This document shows positions 44,639 through 55,264 of a stretch of 64,000 bases of DNA, one piece after another. Under the pieces are notes generated by a model. That model saw only the letters and a program-made list of their open reading frames with translations. It had not been told where the DNA came from and did not search any database. The stretch covers positions 2,054,116-2,118,115 of the forward strand of contig NC_091353.1 in NCBI RefSeq assembly GCF_038502225.1, read 5' to 3'. The number at the start of each line of letters is the position of its first letter. Position 1 is the stretch's first letter. The DNA is from Cherax quadricarinatus. Taxonomy: Eukaryota > Arthropoda > Malacostraca > Decapoda > Parastacidae. Position numbers and translations under genes: made by a program.

Positions 44639-45639
44639 CAGTGGACCCCTGCCTTACAAATGCATCGTGAAGCATTTACGAACGCCATATGAAGCATTTG
44701 AACGCAAAAATTTTGCCTCACCTCACGATAAAAAACTCGCCTTACGTGATTCGTCCAGGACGCGTCCCACATGTGGCCTCAGCTGCCCCGTGGATGCCAG
44801 TGTTTACAAGCCAGCCAGTGCGGTCGCATCCACGCATACAATTGGTACATTTCACCTTATCCCAGTGTGTTTTGTGCTTGTAACTGCAAAATAAGTCACC
44901 ATGGGCCCCAAGAAAGCTTCTAGTGCCAACCCTGTGGTAAAAAGGGTAAGAATTAGTATGGAAATTAAGAAAGGTTTTGAAGGGTTTGGGGCTAACCCTG
45001 AGAAGCCTATGCCAGTTGTGGAATCCATTGTGCTTACTTCAAAGATTAAGGAAATGTGTGCAAAATGGGCTGAAGTGCAAACCTTTATGGATGAAAATCA
45101 CCCTAACACAGCTATTGCAAGCCGTGCTAGTGACTATTACAATGACAATGTTGTGGCCCATTTAAGGCAAATCTTAAAGGAACAGGAGGTACAGGCCTCT
45201 GTGGACAGATTTGTTGTCCGACAGAGGCCCAGTGACTCTCAAGCTGGTCCTAGTGGCATTAAAAGAAGAAGGGAAGTAACCCCAGAAAAGGACTTGCTAC
45301 CTCAAGTCCTAATGGAAGGGGATTCCCCTTCTAAACAATAACAACTTCCACACTCTCCCCTCCTCCCATCCCATCAATCATCACCAGATCTTCAATAAAG
45401 GTAAGTGTCATGTATTGTATTCTTAGTAGAGTATTAATTGCGCATGTCTTCTTAAGTTTGTGTGTATTAAAATTAATATTTCATGTGGTAAAATTTTTTT
45501 TTTCATACTTTGGGGTGTCTTGCATGGATTAATTTGATTTCCATTATTTCTTATGGGAAAAATTAATTCGCCTTACGATAATTTCGGCTTACGATGAGCT
45601 CTCAGGAACTGATTAATATCCTAAGGTGGGGGTCCACTG
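44639..45639 (+). mobile_element. Tigger element with internally deleted gene
   Basis: Left end CAGTGGACCCCTGCCTTACA, right end complementary (ACCCCCACCTTAGG reversed), TA both sides. Subterminal repeats based on GCCTTACG occur near both ends (44736-44744; 45568-45600). 1001 bp in total. Confidence 0.85.
44901..45341 (+). CDS. Deleted Tigger protein (146 aa), open frame
   Basis: Starts ACCATGGGCCCC: MGPKKASSANP plus VKRVRISMEIKKGFEGFG is the N-terminal tip of the Tigger transposase. After a deletion it continues in frame with the C-terminal part (LTSKIKEMCAKWAEVQTF ... VRQRPSDSQAGPSGIKRRR). The CENP-B-type DNA-binding region and the entire DDE domain are lost, so it cannot bind ends or transpose. 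That both halves keep one frame may be chance. The C-terminal section is the same that remains in 16723-17649. Not expected to be a host gene. Confidence 0.7.
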   Translation: MGPKKASSANPVVKRVRISMEIKKGFEGFGANPEKPMPVVESIVLTSKIKEMCAKWAEVQTFMDENHPNTAIASRASDYYNDNVVAHLRQILKEQEVQASVDRFVVRQRPSDSQAGPSGIKRRREVTPEKDLLPQVLMEGDSPSKQ

Positions 45640-47120
45640 TATTTTATGCATATATGACATACCTAACTTTTTCTTAATTTTTATCGGTTGCAAATCTCCA
45701 AAACATTTTCCAATATATTTATTGAGAAAATCCGTGTATAAGTTGACCCGCGCAGTCCACACCCGTGTTGTTCAAGGGTCACGTATACAATTAATTTAAA
45801 TAATGTACCCTGCAAAAGTGAGTTTTTTCTAGTTTGACTCAGGTAACAGACTGGTGGCACACATGACAAGGGAATGTGGGAAATAAATAACAAACTTAAT
45901 TGGGTCACTAAACCCATTTATGGTATAATTAAAGAGTTACTGCATGGTTGCTACATTACTAGTAATCAAACTTACTTCAGCAAGCATCAAAGGACTATGT
46001 TCTGTTGTTAGTAAACCAACCACTTTGTTAATTTTATTACAGGGAAATTAAATCTAATAGGATATATACTAGTTTATTTCACTGAGAAACCATACATATG
46101 TTCTGAATGATAGCTTTTCACAAAATTAATATAGTGTAATAAGGCATATCTTTCTTTGGAATATACATACATGTCATAGGGTCTAATAAATTAGTGTGTT
46201 AGCTCCACTTCTCAATCATGAGAAATATATCTAGACGGTCTAGTTACTAGCTTTACCTCCATATATTTTAGTTTTGCATTGTCTATAAAATATTTTCTAA
46301 ACTAGAGGATAGCACTATGCATGGTTGTGCTTTCCTTTCTTACTTAGTTAATTATTTAGCCTTATGTAATAAGGTTGGTAATTGTGGATCAAGTATTCAG
46401 GCCTTTGTATCATAGCAGTTCAGAATGTATTTTTTTGTATTATATTACAAATTTGAGGTTTCAGCTGCCACAAGTAGCTACACAATACTGTATTTACCAG
46501 TCAGGTAATTATGATCTCTCATTTTTTCTTTTGTTGTAACAATTAACAACTTGCTGTTGTGGATTTCATCTAGAAATGTAAATTTTATACTGTTTTTTAA
46601 AGTTATAATTCAGTTTTGTTTTGAGTAATAAAGCCTTTACAGTTATTTGTAAGTTAACAGTTTTTCACTAAATTCTGCTTTATTGATTTTGGTGTAAATG
46701 TACAAGGTAAGTAGATAATGATCTTGTATATTTATAGCATGAGGGGATATCAGGTGTAGCTAGGTCCTATGGCTCTCACTGAGTGTACATCAGTAGTCAG
46801 TTTATTATAAAAAGACATAAGAGGTACAAAAGCACAGTGGCCTACTGACTAATCTTCATTTTTTATTTAGAAGTTTACCTATGTTGAGATATGAATGTTG
46901 GGATGCTCTGCCCCTGTGGGTAGATTTCTTCCCATAGTAGGTGATGAAGATGCACTACAGGTAGCACCACTGAGAGCAGACTTCTTCCCATAATTGGTGT
47001 TGAAGATGCATCACAGGTAGAGTTTGCAAGGGCATTTTAACAGTTCTGGTAAAGCCTGCTAATGCATTTGGGTAAAGCCCTGGTAAAACTGAAATGCCTA
47101 AATACTGCATTAAACACCAT
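45640..47120. other. AT-rich stretch without recognisable gene
   Basis: No frame with domain character on either strand. One zinc-finger relic at 46081-46150 and a two-unit repeat (CTTCCCATAGTAGGTGATGA at 46927 and CTTCCCATAATTGGTGTTGA at 46983) are the only structures noticed. Confidence 0.5.
46081..46150 (+). pseudogene. Zinc-finger relic
   Basis: TEKPYICSE, two stops, then LFTKLI resembles the linker and start of a C2H2 finger as in the gene at 27697 ([13 protein letters not shown]). Probably a fragment of a decayed related copy. Confidence 0.4.
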
Positions 47121-47129
47121 TATTGACTT

Positions 47130-47758
47130 GCATATAAGTAGATTTTTATGGTAGTCATAAAGACAAACCTGGCTAAAACACGATGTTTCAAACATCTGTG
47201 CCATACCTGGCTATACGGCCATACACAGCTATAGGCCAGATCCAATGAATTTGAATGTATTAAATCTACTTGCACTAGGGATGAATATGATAAATATACA
47301 TTTGCTAAATTTAAATCCAAAAAGCTTAAAACACCTTTAACTGTTGGAGTAATCTACAGAGTACCTCACTCCAATATTTACTCTTTTAGTGGAAACCTAA
47401 AAACACGGTAACTGACGCAAAGATGAATAAACACCACCTGATACCTACAGGTGACTTCAACATAAACTTCATCCATGACCACGACCCACAAGTAACTGAA
47501 TTCACAAACACTAAGAGCAACCGCTTACTTCTGCCAACTATAATAAAACCTACAAGAATCTCAGAGTCATGTGCCTCATTACTTGACCATATCTGGACAA
47601 ACACTGTATCCTCATTAAAAGCAGGCATAATCACAGATAACACCACTGACCACTATTCCACCTTTCTCATAACCACTTTTTGTAAATTGCCCCAGGACAC
47701 AAATAAGATCACATTCCGACTATGTGACAAGTCATCAGTTAATAACTTTATTGCATCA
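47130..47758 (+). pseudogene. LINE-D endonuclease domain fragment
   Basis: Frames NEFECIKST, then TPLTVGVIYRVPHSN, then LIPTGDFNINFIHDHDPQV, TIIKPTRISES, LLDHIWTN and TDHYSTFLIT show the AP-endonuclease domain (GDFN and DH motifs). Stops lie between the first pieces. The domain is cut at the TTAA where the piggyBac-type element inserted and continues after it at 48825. Confidence 0.75.
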
Positions 47759-47762
47759 TTAA

Positions 47763-48820
47763 CCCTTTGAGGGTTAAGAGGCCCTCTCCTAAACTCTTTC
47801 TCAGGGTCGAAAAGTTTTTGAAAAAATACAAATATTATTTTTCCTTGTGAAATGATAGAGAATCTTTTTCCGATCATAATGACACCAAAAGTATGAAATT
47901 TGATGGAAAACTTATGGAATTATGCTCTCACGAAGTTAGCAGTCTCAAAGTGGGTGATTTCGCCCACTTTGAGCCCTATTTTCAGCCAATTTCAATGCTG
48001 CAGTTGACTAAAATCATAGCTATTTCCCTAGAAACTTATTTGCTCTATCGATTGAGTACAAGAATCAGCCCATTTACCGATTTCAACTACTCAATAATAT
48101 GGTCAGAAATTGGCAATTTGGGCAATTTCGTACAAATTTCAAAAGATGCCAATTTCGAAATAGGGTCCAGAATAAACAAGACAGACATTCATGGCACTAA
48201 AATAACATTTTATCTATTCATTAGTCATGTCTCTAGGCCTCTCTTACATTACTTTTGCTTTCCATTTTGAATTTTTATTCTCACAGAAAATAGAAGGTTT
48301 TCTGTTATGTATACTACTACATCATTGTAAAAACGGTATAAATTATATCAGCGCACTTGTGAAAGAATATTAGACTCACCAGTTGATGTGTATTGGACGC
48401 GTGGCTTGATTTGTTTACTCCTGAACATCGGCAAACATCGATCATTTCCGCTACTTTGAGCTCAATTTCAAGGTACTTGTCATCGTGAAACCAATTAAAA
48501 TCATCTCTAATTCTGTAATATATCTTCCATTCTATCAAATGAGACCAAGGAAACGAGAATACAACCATAAATGCCATGCAAAAATACACTAGAGAGTCAC
48601 TGTTTTAAATAAAAAAGTCGAAGTTTTTTTTTCTCATTATGCACCGTGTGCTTCAGGATTTTTTTTATACTGCTCACACTGACCACACAGACCCATTCTT
48701 TCATATGTAGCCCTGCCAGCTTTCTTCCACCAGCTTTGAAGGCTCTAGAATTTAGGCGTACAGGTACATGACCAACCCTGGCTGCAATGACGTACTTGTA
48801 CGTGGCCAACCCTCAAAGAG
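47763..48820 (-). mobile_element. Non-autonomous piggyBac-type element (reverse)
   Basis: TTAA-CCCTTTGAGGG at 47759 and CCCTCAAAGAG-TTAA at 48824. The interior is the reverse complement of the 34330 element. The dyad sites ACGTACTTGTACGT (48790-48803) and GTACAGGTAC (48758-48767) are centred 23.5 and 57.5 bases from the right tip. A 125-codon frame on the plus strand has no domain. Confidence 0.85.
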
Positions 48821-48824
48821 TTAA

Positions 48825-49076
48825 GTAACATTGGCTGGCAGAGTGACCTAGCAATCAGATATTGATGAATGTGTTAATATTTTTTTACAAAAAAGCCCAA
48901 AACCTCTATAACAGGCATTGCCCAATAAAACCAAAGCAGATCACAACAGAGACTAAACAGCCCCTGGCTTGCAAACAACATTCTCATATCTATTGATAAA
49001 AAACATCTATATGAAAAATAGTACAGAATGGGTCTAATAACGAAGGATCTTATGAAACGTTACTTGTCAATACTTA
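48825..49076 (+). pseudogene. LINE-D segment between two insertions
   Basis: It continues the LINE-D frame after the piggyBac-type element: QKAQNLYNRHCPIKTKQIT, then WLANNI-like and KHLYEK-like pieces, the linker between endonuclease and RT. It is ended by the LINE-C insertion. Confidence 0.6.
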
Positions 49077-50062
49077 CTAATTTGCAGAGATTGGTGGATG
49101 AATTTGGTAGGGTGTGCAAAAGAAGAAAATTAAAGGTGAATACAGGAAAGAGTAAGGTTATGAGGATAACAAAAGATTAGGTGATGAAAGATTGAATATC
49201 AGATTGGAGGGAGAGAGTATGGAGGAGGTGAACGTATTCAGATATTTGGGAGTGGACGTGTCAGCGGATGGGTCTATGAAAGATGAGGTGAATCATAGAA
49301 TTGATGAGGGAAAAAGAGTGAGTGGTGCACTTAGGAGTCTGTGGAGACAAAGAACTTTGTCCTTGGAGGCAAAGAGGGGAATGTATGAGAGTATAGTTTT
49401 ACCAACGCTCTTATATGGGTGTGAAGCGTGGGTGATGAATGTTGCAGCGAGGAGAAGGCTGGAGGCAGTGGAGATGTCATGTCTGAGGGCAATGTGTGGT
49501 GTGAATATAATGCAGAGAATTCATAGTTTGGAAGTTAGGAGGAGGTGCGGGATTACCAAAACTGTTGTCCAGAGGGCTGAGGAAGGGTTGTTGAGGTGGT
49601 TCGGACATGTAGAGAGAATGGAGCGAAACAGAATGACTTCAAGAGTGTATCAGTCTGTAGTGGAAGGAAGGCGGGGTAGGGGTCGGCCTAGGAAGGGTTG
49701 GAGGGAGGGGGTAAAGGAGGTTTTGTGTGCGAGGGGCTTGGACTTCCAGCAGGCATGCGTGAGCGTGTTTGATAGGAGTGAATGGAGACAAATGGTTTTT
49801 AATACTTGACGTGCTGTTGGAGTGTGAGCAAAGTAACATTTATGAAGGGATTCAGGGAAACCGGCAGGCCGGACTTGAGTCCTGGAGATGGGAAGTACAG
49901 TGCCTGCACTCTGAAGGAGGGGTGTTAATGTTGCAGTTTAAAAACTGTAGTGTAAAGCACCCTTCTGGCAAGACAGTGATGGAGTGAATGATGGTGAAAG
50001 TTTTTCTTTTTCGGGCCACCCTGCCTTGGTGGGAATCGGCCGGTGTGATAAAAAAAAAATAA
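49077..50062 (+). pseudogene. LINE-C 3' part (RT thumb and C-terminus)
   Basis: It begins LQRLVDEFGRVCKRRKLKVN and, after two stops, runs open for 205 codons (49192-49809): EEVNVFRYLGVDVSADGSMK, YESIVLPTLLYGCEAWVMN, RAEEGLLRWFGHVERMERNR, GRGRPRKGWREGVKEVL. This is the C-terminal half of a non-LTR RT protein after the YADD-type box. The 3' UTR of about 250 bp ends TGTGATAAAAAAAAAATAATAATAA-like. It is a 5'-truncated insertion in LINE-D. The clade is unresolved; the GHVERM/GRPRK signature is common to several arthropod LINE groups. Confidence 0.75.
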
Positions 50063-50074
50063 TAATAACTTACT

Positions 50075-51820
50075 AATTTACTAATAAGGTCTAAAAAACT
50101 GTATTACAAAAACAGATTTTATAACATAAAAGGGAACTTGAAAAAGATCTGGAAAACCCTATCTGAAATTCTAGGATCTAAAAAGCTGTCTCAAAACAGA
50201 GTTATTAACTAAACAAGAAGAACCTCTCCTCCAGCCAAAAGACACTGCCAACAAACTTAATGTCTTTTTCTCAACTCTAGGAACAAAGCTGGAAAACAAA
50301 ATTCCAAACTCAAACACTCAGCTAAAAGACTACCTCACTTATAACTACCCAAACACTATTCCTAGCCCCAACAAACCCTACTGAAATCTCACTCATCATC
50401 AAAACACTAAGGAACAAGACAGGAGACCTAAATAACTTACCACCACTCATGTATAAAAAAGCTTCTCATGTGTTGTCATGAATTATTGCAACTCTTTAAT
50501 AAATCCATTGAATCTTCCACCTTCCCATCCACACAGCAAGGGTTACCCCGATTCTCAAAGGAGGTGATCCAACTGAACTGAACAACTATAGGCCAATATC
50601 AAACTTGCCCCTACTATCTAAAATCTTTGAAAAATTCAGTCACAAACAAGTCTACTCCTATTTAGTATCCCACAATATACTTAACCCCTGTCAGCATGAA
50701 TTTAGACTGAAAAAAGTACTAATGATACAATTATACATATGTTTACACTAATCTGTTCGGCACTCAAAAAGATTAAATTCTCCTGGGGCTTTTCATAAAC
50801 CTACGAAAAGCATTTGATACTGTTGACCATAACCTATTGCACCTAAAACTTGAGCATTATGGGGTCAGAGGACATTCTCTCGATTACTTAAAATCTTAGC
50901 AATAGGAACCAGTATGTATACACAAATGGCATTAATTCCACTTACAACCTGTTCTTGTTGGGGTCCCACAGGGTAGTGTCCTTGGCCCACTTCTCTTTCT
51001 CATTTACATCAATGACCTCCAAAATGCACCTAAACTCCTTAAACCCGTTTTATTTGCAGATAACACTGCTTATATCTTCTCTCACCCAAACCCAACTATT
51101 CTAACAGACACTGTAAATGATGAACTACTAAAAATATCTATTTGGATGACTACCAACAAACTTACTCTCAACATAGACAAAACATACTTCATACAGTTAG
51201 GAAACAGCTTCAAATGTACAGCTGAACATATTAATAAATGGTTCACCTATTTCAAGACACACACAGGGCATATTTCTAGGTCTCCCCTCAACTGCAATCT
51301 CAAATTTCAGGCCCACATACAGAAAATATCTAAGAAAGTCTAAAGAATAGTAGGCAAACCTTTCAAAGATACGGTACTATGTACCCCAAACAGCTCTTCT
51401 TGCTCTTTACCACTCTCATTTACCCTTACCTCACCTATGGTATTTGTGCATGGGGCTCAACCACAGCAAATCACCTTAAACCTTTAATAACCCAACAAAA
51501 AGCTGCTGTGTGATTGATTACCAACTCCTGCACTAGGCAGCACACTCCACCACTTTTTAAGAGCCTTAACTTGTTTAATATGCAAAACTTCCACACTTAT
51601 TATTGTTCCTACTACATATACAGAACATTATACTCCAACATTACCCCTCCTCCCGGACTCCTCCTTGATAACTACAACAGAATGTACAGACACAACACAA
51701 GGCACAAATCACTCTTCGATGTCCCTTGTGTCCATCTATCCCTCTGCAAAAATGCTACGCACATAAAGCACGAATTATACAATTATTCAGATCCTCGAAT
51801 TACTATATACAGCAACTAAA
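50075..51820 (+). pseudogene. LINE-D RT and C-terminus, copy 1
   Basis: After the LINE-C insertion: NLKKIWKTLSEILGSKK, FINLRKAFDTVDHNLLHLKL, VGVPQGSVLGPLLFLIYIND, LFADNTAYIF (catalytic box altered from FADDT to FADNT), NKLTLNIDKTYF, and the C-terminal TTYTEHYTPTLP region. Frameshifts and stops are frequent. The end is cut at about 51820, where a second copy of the RT begins. Confidence 0.75.
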
Positions 51821-53170
51821 AACAATGAATATCCTGTGGGGCTCTTCATAGACTTACGGAAAGCATTTGATACAGTAGACCACAATATCTTGCACCTAAA
51901 ACTAGAGCATTACGGGGTCAGAGGACACTCTCAATTACCTAAAATTATATCTTAGTGATAGACACCAATATGTATACACAAATGGCGTGACCTCCAATAC
52001 TTAGCCTGTGGTTATTGGAGTGCCACAGCGAAGTATCCTAGGTCCTCTACTCTTTCAATGACCTCCCAAATGCATCATGACTCCTTAAACCAGTTCTATT
52101 CACAGATGACACCACTTATGTCTTCTTCCACATAAACCCGGCTATGCTTAGTAACGCTGTAAACAGCGAGCTACATAAAATATCAAACTGGATGATGACC
52201 AGCAAACTTACTCTCATTATAGACAAAACCTACTTTGTGCTTTTTGGAAACAGAGCATTAAATATCTAGCTGCTAAACATATTGATAAATGGTTCACCCA
52301 TTACAAGACACACTAAGGGCAAATTTCTAGGTCTCCACTTTGACTGTAATCTTAAATTTCAGACCCACATCCAACATATAACTAAGAAAGTTTCCAAAAA
52401 AGTAGGTATCCTTTCCATGATATGATACTATGTATCCCAAAGGGTGCACCTTACTTTATATCACTCTGTAATATACCCTTACCTAACTTATTGTATTTGT
52501 GTTTGGGGATCTACCACGGCCATTCACCCTAAACCTTTAATAACCCAACATAAAGTGGCAGTGTGGATGATCACAAACTCCAGCACCTGACAACATACCC
52601 CACTGCTCTTCAAAAGCTTGAACTTACCTAATATACAAAATATACACTTATTATGATGCCTACTATATATACAGAACATTAAACTCCAATACCATCTCTC
52701 CACTCAAACTCCTAGACAGCTTCAACAGGACACATCCATAACACAAGGTACAAAACACTTCTTGACATCCCTCACTATGCAAAAATGCAGTGCACATAAA
52801 GGGCCCGAAGATCTGGAACTCCTTGCCTGAAACAGCAAGAGGTCCCCTGCCCACAAATCAGTTTAGGATCATACGCAACAATCATCTCATATCTCAATAA
52901 TAATCATATCCACACTATGCTAAACTCTAACCAAATTTATAGCAACTCTCCCAAATATTTTATTTTCCCTTAACTATCAAGCCATTATTACAAACTTAAA
53001 AATGTATGTTTGTATCATTAATTGTACTACCTCATATTAATAATAGAGTAAAATATTGCATGTGATATTCTACCATTCTTCACCTGTCTACACTAAAGTA
53101 GTCTGTAAGTATTAGGTTGAGTCTGCCCGAAATGCCTCGGCATGATAATGGCTTTCTTTGTACTAATCAA
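51821..53170 (+). pseudogene. LINE-D RT and 3' end, copy 2
   Basis: It restarts in the RT (GLFIDLRKAFDTVDHNILHL) and repeats the order of copy 1 with more decay. It ends KGPKIWNSLPETARGPLPTN and a 3' UTR with AGTCTGCCCGAAATGCC (53123-53139), which is also found in the copy at 62560 (63320). This is a tandem arrangement of two copies of one family in the same orientation. Confidence 0.75.
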
Positions 53171-53248
53171 ATTATGAAAAGTAAACACACATTGTAACCT
53201 TAGCAAAGAAATAAAATTTTATTTCAGTATTTATTTATTTATTCAGTT

Positions 53249-53362
53249 TATAAAGGGCCCGAAGATCTGGAATTCATTACCAGAACACACTAAAGGGCCC
53301 CTGCCTGCAAATCAATTTAAGGCCCTACTTAGAAATCACTTATCACTCAAAATTAACCAATT
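53249..53362 (+). pseudogene. LINE-D C-terminal fragment
   Basis: KGPKIWNSLPEHTKGPLPAN and QFKALLRNHLSLKIN repeat the last 40 codons of LINE-D once more behind copy 2. Confidence 0.65.
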
Positions 53363-53367
53363 ACAGG

Positions 53368-53464
53368 TTGGCCATCACTAATCTGGCATCGTCTAGACCT
53401 GTAGGGTGCCGGATTAGTGATTTTTCTGGATTACAGAGTGGTTAGGTTAGAATACACTTAGCCC
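53368..53464. mobile_element. Small hairpin, possible MITE end
   Basis: CATCACTAATCTGGCATC and GTGCCGGATTAGTGATT form a hairpin (about 53378-53424). It resembles a transposon tip, but no second end was found. Confidence 0.35.
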
Positions 53465-53826
53465 AATGGCAGTATTTATGCATCGGCAATATCACACACT
53501 TTACGCCCTAATTTTGTGGAATTCCATAGCCATTTTGCTAGTATTCCTCGTATTCTGTTGAATGAGTACAAGAAACTGCCCATTCACCTATTTCAACTAC
53601 CCAATAAAATGGTCAGAAATCTGTAATTTAGCCAATTGCACACAAATTTCAAAAGATGCCAAATTCAAAATAAGGTCCAAAATAAACAATGCAGACATTC
53701 CAGACATTTCTCTGTTTATTAGTCACATCTCCAGGCTCCTCTTATATTATGACTGCTTTCCATTTTGAATTTTTATTCACACAAAAAATAGAAGATTTAC
53801 TGTTATGCAGACTACTGCATTATTGT
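53465..53826 (-). mobile_element. Fragment of piggyBac-type element
   Basis: CCCATTCACCTATTTCAACT, CAATAAAATGGTCAGAAATC and CATTTTGAATTTTTATTC match the interior of the reverse element at 47763 (48070-48290). Both tips are missing. Confidence 0.65.
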
Positions 53827-53831
53827 AATTA

Positions 53832-54185
53832 CATGGACCCTTGACCAACAATGGCATCGACTAACGATAAAATCAGGCAACGATGCGATTTTGCGTAAAA
53901 ATATTGGCTCGACCGACGATGAAAAACTCAGGTAACGACATTCATCCCGAACGTGTCCGCCCCTCCATCCAACCTGAGTGACTCAGCTGCCCTGCCTTCA
54001 GCTAGTGTGCCATTGTTTATAAGCCAGGACGGACGGTTTCACGCATACATACGATATATTTTGTATCATTCCATTGTTTTTAGTGCTTGTAACTGCTACA
54101 TAAGCCACCATGGCCCCAAAGAAAGCTTCTAGTGCCAACTCTGTGGTAAAAAATGTGAGAAATACTATCGAAATACTATCGTACC
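53832..54185 (+). mobile_element. Tigger 5' end, truncated
   Basis: It starts CATGGACCCTTGACCAACAA, with subterminal repeats of CGAC/AACGA type (GACTAACGATAAAA, CGACGATGAAAAAC), the Tigger 5' UTR (GTGCCATTGTTTATAAGCCA) and ACCATGGCCCCAAAGAAAGC (MAPKKASSANSVV). It breaks off at about 54185 where LINE-A begins. The frame is lost within 30 codons. Confidence 0.75.
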
Positions 54186-55262
54186 GCGGTCATCACGGGC
54201 TTGGCGTCCCTAGTTTTGAAGGTTTTCATTATCCATCCCATCATTTTCTTAGGTGATGAGGTAGATACATTGTTGTGGTATTTGAAGGCAAGATCCTTTT
54301 ACATTATCACTCCCAGGTCCTTCACATTTCTTTTTTTCTCTATCGTATGGTTAGAATTTGTTGTACACCCTGATACATTATTAATTTTCTCAAGTTTTCC
54401 ATATCTGATTAGCTGAAATTTTTCGTTGAACTTCATATTGTTTTGAGTGGCCCATTTGAAGATTTGGTTTATGTCCACTTGGAGTCTTGTGGTGTCGTCG
54501 ATGGAAGTCACCGCTATGGCAATCCGGATGTCATCCACAAAGGAAGACATGGAGATATGGTTTACATATCTCTCAATGTCTGAAATGAGGAAAAGGAATA
54601 GAATGGGAGCGAGTACTGTGCCTTGTGGAACAGAGCTTTTTCAATGTGGCTACCTGGTACTGTACTCTGTTTACTATTACTCTTTGTGTTCTACTTGTCA
54701 GGAAGTTATAGATCCATTTACCAACTTTTCCTGTTATTCCTTTATCAAGCATTTTGTGTGCAATTACGCCATGGTCACACTTGTTGAAAGCTTTTGCAAA
54801 GTCTGTGTATACATCTGCATTTTGTTTATGCTCAACAGCATCCAGGGCCATGTCATAGTGGTCCAATAGCTGGGACAGGCAGGAGCAACCTGCTCTAAAC
54901 CTGTGTTGCCCTGGGTATCTAGGTGGTTGGCGATCTTGCTTCTTAGAGCCCTCTCAAAGATTTTTATATGGGATGTTAGTGCTATTGGTCTGAAGTTCTT
55001 TGCAATTGCTATACTGCCACCTCTGTGGAGTGGGGCTGTGTTGTTTTTAGTGTGTGTGGGATGACCCCTGTGTCCATGCTCCCTCTCCATAGAATGCTGA
55101 AGGTACGCGATAGGAGCTTCTTGCAATTCTTGATGAACACGGAGTTCCACGAGTCTGGGCCTGGGACAGAGTGCATGGGCATGTCATTTATTGCCTTTTC
55201 AAAGTCTTGTAGAGTTAAGATAATATCCGAGATTTTTTGAGATGACCAAATTTTGGTCATCT
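54186..55262 (-). pseudogene. LINE-A RT fragment, reverse
   Basis: Minus-strand pieces in order: SDIILTLQDFEKAINDMPMH, SVPGPDSWNSVFIKNC, NFRPIALTSHI, DFAKAFNKCDHGVIAHKML, SSFVDDIRIAI (the catalytic box, with FADD changed to FVDD) and NVKDLGVIM. Four or more frameshifts. It is arranged head to head with the plus copy that starts at 55265. Confidence 0.8.
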
Positions 55263-55264
55263 CA

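Noticed and set aside
47893..48270. 125-codon plus-strand frame
   Set aside because: It lies inside the non-autonomous piggyBac-type element; related copies do not keep the frame.
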